A stretch of 64,000 nucleotides of DNA from Strigamia acuminata (lineage: Eukaryota; Arthropoda; Chilopoda; Geophilomorpha; Linotaeniidae): assembly GCA_949358305.1 (NCBI GenBank), contig OX442315.1, forward strand, positions 17,882,427 through 17,946,426. The letters run 5' to 3'. The position numbers were made by a program, and so were the translations under genes. Shown piece after piece: positions 21,813 to 33,400 of this stretch (its first letter is position 1; each line of letters begins with the position of its first letter). Under the pieces are notes generated by a model. It was given only the letters and a program-made list of their open reading frames with translations, had not been told where the DNA came from and searched no databases.

Positions 21813-24800
21813 ATGGTTGACACACTGCCTTACGAGTTATCTACGTTCGGTAAACACTCTCGTCATTTAAAGAGGATTTTGAAACAAACACAATGCGCGC
21901 TGGACGAAATGCGAACTCGCAGCAAGTTCTATGCTGGTAAGTTGAAAATTAATTTTGAAAAAATTAATATTTTTCTTTTTAGTCTTGCGAGGTGTGACAG
22001 TGAATTGAAAGTCAAATTTAGGTCGCTAAAATAAAGTTGACAGCTTCCAATGCAATTGGCAAACCGTGAACGAAACACTGACTAATTTGATTGTTATTTC
22101 AGAACAAATCGCAGGTGTCACATTTACGACAGAGGAATTGATAAAGATCAAGAAAGTCATCGAACATCCGCCATGTTTTATCGTGCTGGGACAAAACACG
22201 TACGGCAAGACGTGCGTCGTGAACGGGTTGTTCTCGCAAACCATTCTTCCGTACACGACCGACGTAGACGAAACTGCAAACTGGAGGGGCATTTGTTTCC
22301 AGTACGGCGTTTGCAATCAAGCGAGTCTGATATTACCTGACAGTTTTGAGCTGGCCGTGCCGCTCAAATCGCACATTGGTCCGTGGATCACAGTTCATGC
22401 CGAGGATTTGACGCTGGACAGCGAAGCGAAAAATGACCTGGCACAAAGATATGCCGTGTTGGAAATTCGTCTGCGACAGGCGTTGCTTAAAGATGACGTC
22501 AAAGTTGTCGTTACTCCGAGTAACTTTTCGGACGGAATGCAAGATTTTATCGTCAATCAAATTGAAGATGCGATCCCGCTTTTAATCTATGCAATTGCCG
22601 ACGATACATTATCGAGCAATGTAATTTTTTTTTTAAAAAAAGAATTTTGAATTTTTTTTTACAGCATTTTAATATATTTTTTTTTATATTTTAGGATTTA
22701 GAAGAATTGATTCAACTCAGAGTGATCTTGCCCAATGTTCCAGTGTTTTTCGTTCGGACACCGCCGATGCCGCCCACGGAACTGACGGAATCGGAACAGC
22801 ACACGCGGACTTGGATGCAACCGAGCGGCAAAACACCAACGTCACCATTTACTCAACCACAGATGGATTCTCAAAAAAATTGCGCTAATATTTGTCAGAA
22901 TTTGCGAGAAATAGGTAAACCTGAGTCTTAATTAAATTTACCGGACTTAATTAATCGATTAAAATTAATTTTAGGGTATTTAACCGCCTCTACCACGTCG
23001 TTACACAACACGTACGAGAAGGATGTCGAGAGTGAATTTATAGAAAGTTTCGAAAATTTCGGAAATATCCATTTATTTGTGCGCCACTTTTTAAAGTCAC
23101 AAGTTGTTCGTGCCACAACATTACTCAATGATTGTCACAGTCGGTTTCTACGCATGTTTATCATGTCTGCGTTTGACATGACGCGTGATATGTTGATCAC
23201 ACCCAAAAGACTGGAATACGCTCGGGAAAGAGAGGTGGAACTTTTTAACACATTGAATGACATCGCTAGTCACAAACAAGATGAAATTCGAAATCTGATA
23301 GCAGATACGATCACAAGTATGAAAGACGAACTGGTGGAAAAAGCCTCTGCTTATCAATTTAAATCCGTGGAGATCTCGCCAGATGGAGACATTAAGACGG
23401 CCAGGGAACTCAAAGTTTGCACCAATGAAATTGAGGATCTCATTTTAGGAGATTTAAACATCAATATCGCTCAAAAATTGATTAATTCCATTGAGTTTTT
23501 GAAGGAGAGTATTGTCGGTATGTTTTATTTGGCAGAAAAATGAAAAATTTTGATTGTTTTAGAAATTTATAATTTATTTTTATTTTGTAGGGACGTTGGA
23601 AAGATGTTTGCACAGTTTGGAGTATTCGTACAAAGAAGATGGTGACTCTCCGCAAGCGAGCGCTGCTCTGGCACAAGTGTTGAATTCGGCGTATAAGATT
23701 GAAATAACTACAAAAACAAGTTCTTCTTTCATGAGCTTTTTATGGGAGAAAATGAAACAGGTAATTAATTATTTATATAGAAAAATAACAATTATTCGAT
23801 TTTTAAATGCTTTTAACGATTCGCAAGGTTGTTCAAAGCATGCCGTGGAATACACCGCCGAAAGTCGACGCCGAATGGCGACGGAAAGTTGCGATTGATA
23901 TGATAAACCGACTCAGTGATTGGCGGTTAGCTAAAAGCATTAGTTCGCAGGTGCTTGAAAAAATTAAATTGACATGTACATTAAAAAATATAATATTTGT
24001 GTATTTTTTTTTATTAGTTTCGGGATAAATTGAAGGACTCGCACGACTTTTTCTTGGCATCTTTGAGGGAATTAGAACTGCGTCACACTGGACGATTAGA
24101 AAAGACGGAAGAAAGGCGTTTAAAGGTATTAAATGACTTATTGCTCGATGTTATGTCAAAATGTTTGTTTTCGTTTAGCTAAGGAAACAAGTTGCGCCAA
24201 AACTGGCTCGATATGCTTTGGAAAGTACATCTCTAAGGGATAATTTACTCTATGGAATGCCGGCTATGGAGAGGGAGATTGGAAGAGGACAATACGGAGT
24301 TGTATACGCTTGCAATTCGTGGGGGACGTATTCTCCTTGCGCCATTAAGTCTGTGGTTCCGCCCGACGAAAAGCATTGGAATGATTTGGCGATGGAATAT
24401 TATTACACGAGGTATTTCGTTGTTGAATTGACGAGTACCTACACTGCAATGAATGGTCAATTTTAGGAGCGTGCCGCCGCATAGTCACGTAGTTACCATT
24501 CGGGGATCAGTTATTGATTATTCGTACGCCGGTGGAACTTCGCCAGCAGTGCTTCTTATAATGGAGAGGTTTCAGAAGGATTTACACACCGCTATAAAAA
24601 GCGGATTGAATTGGCTTAATCGGTTGCAGGTAAAAGAAAAATTGTCTAATATTTTTAAAAAAAAATAATTTAATGTTTTTTTAATTTTAGGTTGCAATTG
24701 ATGTTGTTCAGGGAATTCGTTTCTTACACAGTCAGGGTTTAATTCATCGCGATATTAAATTAAAAAACGTTCTTGTTAGTATTTAAAATAATTTTTTTTT

Positions 24801-25461
24801 TAAATTTTTAATTAATTAATATTAAATTTTTATAGTTGGATAAAAATAACAGAGCAAAAATTACTGATCTTGGGTTTTGCAAGTCTGAAGCAATGATGTC
24901 TGGGAGTATAGTCGGGACACCTATCCACATGGCTCCTGAATTATTCAGTGGTCGTTACGATAGCACGGTCGATGTATACGCATTTGGTATTTTATTTTGG
25001 TACATTTGTGCCGGTCATGTTCGACTACCCTACGTTTACGAGCAGTGTCAGAACAAAGATCAGTTGTGGACCGCAGTTAGAAGAGGTTTAAATATATATA
25101 TTTATTATTTCATGTTTATAAATGTATGTGTTTTTTAATAAGCTGTGTTTTTAGGTTCGCGACCTGAAAGGCTGCCACAATTTGATGATTTGTGCTGGGA
25201 ATTGATGGAACAATGTTGGGCAGGTGACTCGATTATAAGGCCCCTGTTGGGCGATGTGGAGAATAAGTTGCGGCAAATTAAGGAAAAATACAGTCACACG
25301 CCTTTAGCGGGTATCGTTTATTGTTATTGCTTTAATTTTTTTGAAAATGTGAATTTTAATATTGTTTTTTAATCTGTATTTTAGTAAACGAAGATCAACA
25401 ACCAGATTTCAATTTCGGACTTATATCGTCCAGTCCCTTCCTTGATTACAGTCCCGCATGA
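21813..25461 (+). CDS. DSTYK: Dual serine/threonine and tyrosine protein kinase, copy 1 (intact)
   Basis: Thirteen exons: 21813-21936, 22103-22620, 22695-22914, 22975-23517, 23591-23760, 23828-23950, 24018-24125, 24179-24411, 24467-24629, 24691-24774, 24836-25085, 25155-25310, 25385-25461. They give 922 aa against 929 in human. The large N-terminal region and helical middle match DSTYK ([31 protein letters not shown]). Kinase domain motifs are complete: glycine loop GRGQYGVV about 636-643, Lys about 659, HRD Asp about 755, DLG about 773, and an activation loop [18 protein letters not shown] that is nearly identical to vertebrate DSTYK. In vertebrates it acts in FGF/ERK signalling and cell-death control. 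The N-terminal part has a Walker A-like GQNTYGKT at 71-78. A second copy follows in tandem 640 bp downstream. Confidence 0.95.
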
Positions 25462-26098
25462 CAATAAATATTGAACTTTTGACAATCCACAAATTGAGTT
25501 CTTGCATAGTTTAAGATGGACTAAGTTTTGTACTTTATAATTAATTGAATGTATAATATTTTTAACAATTATTTTCATAGATATATAATGTTTTGAGATT
25601 GAGATTTATTTACTCTTTGTACATGTCAGTGCATTCAACTACTGTCATTAAATTGTTACCATACATATTAGAAATAAATAAGCAACAAGTTGCTTTGAGA
25701 CGTTATTATAATTAATATCGTAGCGTAATTTCGTTTAGTCCTAATAGATTTAGATTTGTCCCGAGGATGATGGGAGTAAAACATACGGGGTTTAAGAAAA
25801 CCCGATTAAATTTTTAGATGGGGGTTTGATTTGAATCTTCGTCAAGATTATATTATGTGTGATTATATCAGTGTCATATGGTCATTTGGTCATCATTCCC
25901 GGGATCTGCAGAATGCTCGACGTTTTAATGCTGCCACAACGAAACGGCAAATCTACGACAAAATGATGATTGGATAGAAATAAATTTCTTCAGGTAACGG
26001 CATATAAAACGTACAAACAACGTTTGTAATAATGTAATAACATCCATCTTTCCATTTCTTTGAACAGTTAGAGACAATCGTCCTGTTCAACTTCATCC
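25462..26098. other. Spacer between the two DSTYK copies
   Basis: 3' flank of copy 1 and promoter/5' UTR of copy 2. AATAAA motifs follow the copy 1 stop within 10 bp (ACAATAAATA) and again near 25,672. No coding sequence was seen. Confidence 0.4.
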
Positions 26099-29000
26099 AT
26101 GGAGAATAAAGATGTCGAATTCATCATTTCTTCGGTCTTCGGTCCCTTCAAACCGTATATACCATATCTTGGCCGTCCTTCGGAAAAACAAATTCCGATG
26201 AATTTTACCATCCCGCACGTATTTGATAATCATAGAAAATATTGTCGTTATATGAATAAGACAATTTTGCAATCGTCGCAGAAAGTAACGGCCGAATTAA
26301 AAGCTTGCAATGATGGTTAGTATAAATAAATTTGTTTATTCTTTTGTAAGTTTAATGTTAATCTGATTTTTTTTTCTTGTGTATTTCAGGAGAAATAGAA
26401 AATAGTGCATTTTCGGCCGAAGAATGGACAAGAATCAGTCGGCTTGTTGAGGATAAACCAATTTGTTTCTTTGTGTTGGGACAAAATGCGTTTTCTAAAA
26501 CTTGCGTTGTGAATGAGTTGTTTTCTCAAATCATAATGCCTCACATAATTGAAGCGGGAGATAGATCATGCTTGGATGATATTTGCTTAAACTATGAAGG
26601 CGTTTTCATTAAGCAACGAACAATATTTCCCTACAGTTCGGACTTTGGAACCATCACGTATATAACAACTGGTCGTCCACGAATTTCTGTTCGAGCTGAT
26701 GATTTAATGTTTGGCAAAGGCGCAACTAAAGATCCAGAACAAAGATACACTCGTTTAGAAATTCAAGTTCGAAAATCCGTCATCGAAGATAATTATAAAA
26801 TTATAATTACATCTGATAATTTCTTCAATGAAATGAATGAGTTTATCGAGAAACACATGGAACGTACAATTCCCATTTTAATATATGGAATTTCTGAAGA
26901 AAAGTTGTCGGATCACGTAAGAGTTTTCAAGACAAATTGTGTTTTGATACATTTTTTTTATATATATTTTATTTTTATTACAGGACGTGGAAGAATTGAA
27001 GCAGTTGAAAAAGTTTTTGCCAAACTTTCCAATATTTTTTGTTCGGTCGCTTCCTGTTCCACCAGCACAGTTGCAAGCGAATACCCGAGTATGGCATCAG
27101 CCAAGGGAAAACAACTTTCGTATCTTTCCAAACAAAATAGAAGATCAGCGAAAGGTGTACACGAGCATTTTCCAGACTTTGTGTGAAATAGGTAAATATA
27201 ATGCAAATTATTTCACTTTTCTTTACACAATTAATTATATTTTATTTTATTTATAGGATATTTAACTAACAATTCTCCCGACGATGAATCGGAGTTGTCG
27301 CTATATAGTGAATTTGTGGACAAATTGCAATATTTTGGCACAATTCATTTATTCATGCAAAATTATCTCGAATCTCGAATTACCAAAGCTGCGTCGACAC
27401 TTTATACTGCCCACCATCAATTCATTGCAAGGCTATTGAAGCATTCAAAGAACTTGACTCGAAGCATAACGAATATTAACTCGAAGTTGGATTACGTGAA
27501 GAAAAAAGAAATTGAACTTGTTGATGCTCTGAAGGACATCGCTTGTCGCCATCAGGACGAGTTTAGTGATCTAATTATAGACACCGTCTCGAGCATGGAA
27601 GAAGAACTATTAAGTAAAGCCGCTTTGCATCAGTTCACAACTATTCAAATTTCCGATAATGAAACCGTTAAAACATCGCAAGAACTGAAAATTTGCACCA
27701 ACGAGATCGTAACTCTGATTATAGATGATTTAAACGCTGCGATTGAACAAAATTTAATCGACTCGTTTCACTGTTTGAAAGAAGGGTTCGTTGGCACCTT
27801 GGAACGAAGTTTAAAAATCTTGGAAAAAGACTTTAAAATTGACGAGGAGAAATTTCAAACGAGCGGCGCTCTTGCACTGGTATTGAATTCCGTAAATCAA
27901 ATAGAATTTCTTACAAAATCAAACCTAAGATCGAAAAAGAAATTATGGAGGAAAATGGCAGAGGTAAAAAATTTAAAAAATATATATATAAAATTTACAA
28001 TTTAAATTAATTTATAATGTTTTTCAGATTGTTGAGAACATGCCTTGGAACAAACTACCCAAACTCGATGCTGAATGGAAGCGAAAAACGGCAACTAACG
28101 TGATTGAACGAATTGATGAGAGACTTTTGGCTAATGAAATCGGCTTACAAATCTACGAAATTGTGACGGAATCGCACAATCTCTTCGTAGAAGCGTTGGC
28201 CGAGTTATCGGGCCATCACATCGGGCGCTTAGAACGTGATAAAGCTGACGAGCAAAAGGTGCGTTATAAAAACATTCTTAATAATTCCATTGAATTTTAA
28301 AATGTACTCAGGATGATGCAGCCCGACCTGATCACCTAATTGCATCATCATCAAAATGTCTGTGATTTATTGTAAACATCATCTAATTAATCTTCTATTT
28401 TTCTTCATTTAGATACGGAAATGCATCGTGCCAGATTTGTCCGATATAGTCCTACGAAGCGCCGCCGTACGTGACATGGTAGTCCATGGAATCCCCGAGG
28501 TGGCTCGAAAAATTGGCACTGGACGATTTGGTGTTGTATACAATTGCGCGAAATGGTCGGCACATGAAAACTGCGCTATAAAAACCGTGATTCCGCCCAA
28601 TGTCAAACTGTGGAAAATGCTGGCTACGGAGCTGTATTACGCCAGTACATTGCCAAGGCACTCGAACATTGCTAACATTTGGGGAACTGTAATTGACCAT
28701 TCGCACAGAAGAGGAAGCAGCCCAGCTGTGTGCATCGTAATGGATAAATTTGAAACTGATCTACACATGGGTATAGATAAGGGTTTGAGTTGGCTTCGTC
28801 GTTTGCAGGTATTTATTTGAATTTACATTTTTACGTTCCAATGGAATGGAATTAATTTGTTGTTTTATTTTAGATTGCGATCGACGTTGTGGAAGGACTT
28901 TGTTTCCTGCATACTCAACGATTAATTCATCGCAACATCAAATTAACGAACATTCTTGTAAGTATTTGTGAAATTAAAATATTTAACTTTTTATTAATTC

Positions 29001-29460
29001 ATATAAAAATGCATATTTTTATATTTTACAGTTGGACACTGACCAAAGGGCTAAAATTAGTGATATCGGATGTTGCACTGAAGAAACGTTTACTAGTTTA
29101 CCAATACCTATACACGTGGCACCCGAATTATTCTGCGGTTATTACGATTATGCTACCGACGTGTACGCTTTTGGAATATTATTTTGGTACATTTGTGTTG
29201 GTCGTGTTCGTGTTCCGACTGCTTACAAATTCTGTTACACTAAACAATTTTTATGGGCTGTGGTAAAGGACGGTCAAAGGCCAGAACGGTATCCGCACTT
29301 CAATGACCCGTGCTGGGAAATAATGGAAAAATGTTGGGCTGGGATACCAAGTTCCAGACCTTTCATTGTCGAAGTGAAGCATCAGTTACAGGAAATTAGG
29401 CATCAAGAATTAATTTTAAAGCGCAGAGCTTATTATCAACGATTGACTACCAAGCATTAA
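26099..29460 (+). CDS. DSTYK paralogue, copy 2, predicted pseudokinase
   Basis: Eight exons: 26099-26315, 26390-26916, 26984-27191, 27257-27963, 28028-28258, 28413-28808, 28874-28957, 29032-29460, giving 932 aa. It aligns with copy 1 from end to end and shares several intron positions, but lacks five introns present in copy 1. The ATP-site Lys (AIK, about 687) and glycine loop GTGRFGVV are kept. The catalytic loop reads LIHRNIKLTN: the essential HRD Asp is Asn (about 783, codon AAC versus GAT in copy 1). DLG has become DIG, and the activation loop is three residues shorter with the MMSGSIVGT motif lost. The Walker A-like motif is GQNAFSKT. The reading frame is otherwise intact, so it looks like a maintained pseudokinase rather than a pseudogene. 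It could act as a scaffold or allosteric partner of copy 1 (inference). Confidence 0.9.
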
Positions 29461-29546
29461 CTCAATTTACCGATCATAGTGTTATTAAAGTGTTTTAATT
29501 TTTACATAGTTTTATTGCTTGTACAGTTGTAAACAGTCCACTTGAT

Positions 29547-29642
29547 TTATATCAAATCCGGTGGTATTGTATTGGCCTCATTGGGACGTATTGTGGATGG
29601 TATTTGATGGATTTCAACGGCTCCATTATCAAATGAAACGGC
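29547..29642 (-). pseudogene. Duplicate of the WDR60 terminal exon
   Basis: This 96-nt open segment with a TTTCAG acceptor is a near copy of the exon at 30448-30543 and ends at the same stop. Seven base differences: four are silent and three change the residue in the frame containing NGAVEIHQI. The homology extends into flanking sequence on both sides (about 29,465-29,810 versus 30,365-30,712). It may be an unused relic or an alternative last exon. Confidence 0.6.
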
Positions 29643-29798
29643 CTGAAATAATAACAGTTAATGTGATATGTTTTTTCTTGTATTTTTTTTTACATCTTAT
29701 CTTACACTTTGGAACAGTTTTTTTCAATTATCTTTGGTGTGAAAATAAATAATCCCAGAAAATATATTGATATTTCGATGTATAATGAAATTTTTTAA

Positions 29799-30080
29799 TT
29801 AATAATTGCACATAGAGTGGGTTTTATTTCCGGTAGGCAAGTTTATTTGTCTTTTCCGACTTTCCACGCAACCGAAGTTAGCAGTTGCGTCATAACGGCG
29901 CACCGAACGTTTGTTAAGGTTCAAAAGGAACAAATAATTGGTACCTGCCAACTTAAACGTGCGTGACAAATAATAACCGGATTTCGCAGAGCACCCAACT
30001 TCACTGCCGCACACCAGGACTTGATGCGCAGCCTCCAGGAAGCATTTGCAGATCACGCAGTGCAGCGAATACATCGGCAC
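29799..30080 (-). CDS. Unassigned Cys-rich ORF (hypothetical)
   Basis: Between the two copies of the WDR60 last exon lies a GC-richer island with a minus-strand ORF of up to 93 codons. The initiating ATG of the best frame is near 30,074 (MYSLHCVICKC). Cysteines are arranged as C-x2-C-x-C and, 11 residues on, C-G-x4-C, reminiscent of a zinc-binding fold. A possible donor lies inside (GGCAG then GTACC). No family is recognised and no partner exon was found. Confidence 0.2.
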   Translation of the reverse strand: MPMYSLHCVICKCFLEAAHQVLVCGSEVGCSAKSGYYLSRTFKLAGTNYLFLLNLNKRSVRRYDATANFGCVESRKRQINLPTGNKTHSMCNY

Positions 30081-30447
30081 AATGCGTCATTCGCCGTTCA
30101 AAATAAGAAAATAAATAATGAAATGCGAATTTCGTCCAGATTTATGGGATTATCGTGTTGGTCATTTGTTTTTGTTTTTTGTTTTTTTGTTTGAATTGAT
30201 ATATTTATTGTATTTTTTAATATTAAATTAAAATTTATAATCAAGATATAATTATAGTATGTTACCAATGTTTTGATTTCATTTAGTCATAAATCGTTTC
30301 TAGATCCACAGTGCTTATTGTCCACGATTACGGTATCTATCAAGTATTAACTCACATACCGGTCATCGTGTTTTAATTTTTACATAGTTTTATTGCTTGT
30401 ACAGTTGTTTTGGTGCTTTACACATTATAAACAGTTCACTTGATTGA

Positions 30448-33400
30448 TTATATCAAATCCGGTGGCATTGTATTGGCTTCATTGGGACGTTTTGTGGATG
30501 GAATTTGATGGATTTCAACGGCTCCATTATCGAATGCAACAGCCTGAAATAATAACAATTAATGTGGTACATTTTCTTCTTGTAATTTATTATAAATCTT
30601 ACAATGTGGAACAGTTGTCTTCCATTATCTTTACCTCCATTTGTATGAAAATAAATAACCCTAGAAAAAAAAAGGGTTTCGATGTATAATGAAGTTTAAT
30701 TAATAATTAGATACGGAACGGATAGAATTATTGGTAGATTTACTTGTGTTTATCAAATAGTTGAGTGAATACGGCTTTAAATTGGCTTTTATGAAGATCC
30801 CAAAAATGAATACTAGACAAAGAATCCAACACATAAAACGAACCGTTTCCTGCCCACGATATAGACACAATTTCGCCATCTGTAACATTAGGCCAAGAAA
30901 CTAAACTACTTTCTGTAAAAAAAAAATAATAAAAATAATTAATTATATTAAAATAATATTTCAAAATTTTTATACCTTTATTTACAGAATGCAATCGTAT
31001 TGTCCCGTTGTTACATGCAGCAAGAAAACAAACGGGTGAAGTCCAATCACAAAAACTTAAAGACTTAACTTGACAAAGTTCATCTAAAAACCAATTTAAT
31101 TTTATTAGAAACCATAACATTAATAATTCAAATTTAAAACTTTTCCAACCTGACTTGAATATCGCTGGCGACACTTTAGTGCCGTCACTATCACAGTGTA
31201 AAACAGACGCCATGTCAGTTGCAATAAACATATGGTTGCAGTCGTTCGGTAAAAACTGCAAATCCAACGACCTTAGATTTTTTCTTTTTTGGAGATTCCT
31301 ACAACATGAATAAAAATAATGTTTTACAACAAGTTATTTCACATTAATAAATAATTTACATTGAAGAAAACTGATGTAAATCAATCGTTTGACTGCGAAT
31401 CAAACGAATTCGGCTGCCAGGCGATAATCCTAAATCTGCATCACTTCCAGATATATCAGGTTGAGCAACTTCAATACATGTCCACAATTTAATCACACCA
31501 TACTCTTCTAATGACGCAACGCGGAAGGTTAACTGCTGTTCTGAATAATCTAAAAAGAATGGTTTTTTAAATTAAGTCTCTCTTAAAAATCGTGTTATTT
31601 ATAATATTAATTGTTACTCGACGAAGAAGATACAACAAAATCAGTGTCCATCTGCATAGACCTTATGCTCACGACCGAACTTCGATGACTTTCTTTACGT
31701 AGAATTTCTGCTGTACTGTAAGTCGATGTCCTGAGTACAAAATCATGTCCGTCGTATGCTATTTTCCGATGAATGTTAGAGGGTTCTCTTAAATCCCATA
31801 ACAAAACAGAACCGTCGACTAATCCAGCAAACGTAAGATTTGCTTTTCCAGGATTAAAACAACAGCACAACGGTTGGGAATGCGAAGACAAAATTCTGTA
31901 AATAGAATGTCAATTTCTAGTTACAAAATGTCTATTATCATTCATCAATCACGCTATAAAAATACTTTTGTGGAAAAAGTGGTTGAAAAATATTCCATAC
32001 ACAAATTACACCTAATTCCGGAAGATCTTCAACCTGTAATTAAAAAGAAAAAATACTAAATCCATTTTATTTATAATTATAATATGAAAAATTAAGGTTT
32101 TACCAACTCATCTTCAGCTGCTGCGTGAATAGTGAGCAACATGTGAGGCTCGTCTATTGAAAACTGTACAAATGTAACGGGGCAACCTAAAATGAATCAA
32201 TGAATCATTTTATTAATAAATTGATTACTTCAAGCAATACAATACCTTTTCTAAAAGGAACTTCCCCTAATCGATAGGAATCGATGCTAAATGAAGACTC
32301 CGTTTTACTCTTATCGTAATTATTTTCTTTGTCCGTTTCATTCATTTTCTCCTCCAATAAACTAATCACAACTTCTCCGGCTGACTGAATAAATTTAGAC
32401 AGCCGTACAGAATCATTCTTCACCAAATTTTCTAATTCCTGAGCGTCCAAATTTTTCTCAGCATTACCTTAATGTAAAAAAAATTAATAATATAATAAAT
32501 ATGATGTATTATTTAGATTAAGAGCATACCTCCGCTGCTCCATCGACCAAGTGCTGGGTGTTGTGTCCATTTTTCAGTTAACTCTAAGTCATCCGTTTGT
32601 ATTTCTTCAGTCACATTATCGTCATTAGTTTGACAATAAATCTACGGCAAAAAAATCAGATTTTAAAATAAAATTTAAATTGAAAGTTAATAAAAAAAAT
32701 AATTACCTGTTTTGCATTTGATCGTCCAAAACTTTTAATATACGCTTCGTAATCAACCGGAGGTAAATCGAATATGTCAAAGTACATTTCGTTCATTGAT
32801 ATTCTGTTGCTATCGAACAATTCAATCTTACGAATCCTGAAACAAATAAATTCATCGTTAATAAACATCCATCGAATGTTTAAAACACGTACACTGATTT
32901 GTTAAGTGCGCTCCGAGCCGTCTGCCGTTGCCGGGCAGATGAGAAATTAATAAAATTAGACGACAACGCTGTGTTTTGGTTCTCCATTTTTCCTGTAGCC
33001 TGCAAATATTAATAATTTTAGTAAATTGTAATAAATCTCAATTCAATCAACTATTTCTATACTTTTGTATCGACAACTGCTGCTTTATCCCTCTGCTTAT
33101 ATTCCTTAACAAATTCGTTTTCAGCATTTATTGCTAACAACACATTCTCTTTTTCTCTCGGGTTAGTAAAATCTGTAAAATTATTTGCAAAATTTACAAT
33201 TTTCTTGTTTTTAATTGGCGTGGAAACAGTATGAGTCTGAAAGGTTTTCCATTCAGACTCCGTATCATTCTTCATCTCCTTTACATCTTCTTCCTCCGCA
33301 TCTGCAGCGTCTTCATCGCTTTCAAAATCCGAATCATATTCCTCGAAGTCATCATCGTACACCTCATCATAATCATCCTCCACAACTCCACCATCACCGC

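Noticed and set aside
30641-30667. 26-nt segment between CTAG and GTAAAG as a WDR60 micro-exon
   Set aside because: It gives the wrong phase for the last exon and its splice sites are absent from the duplicated copy.
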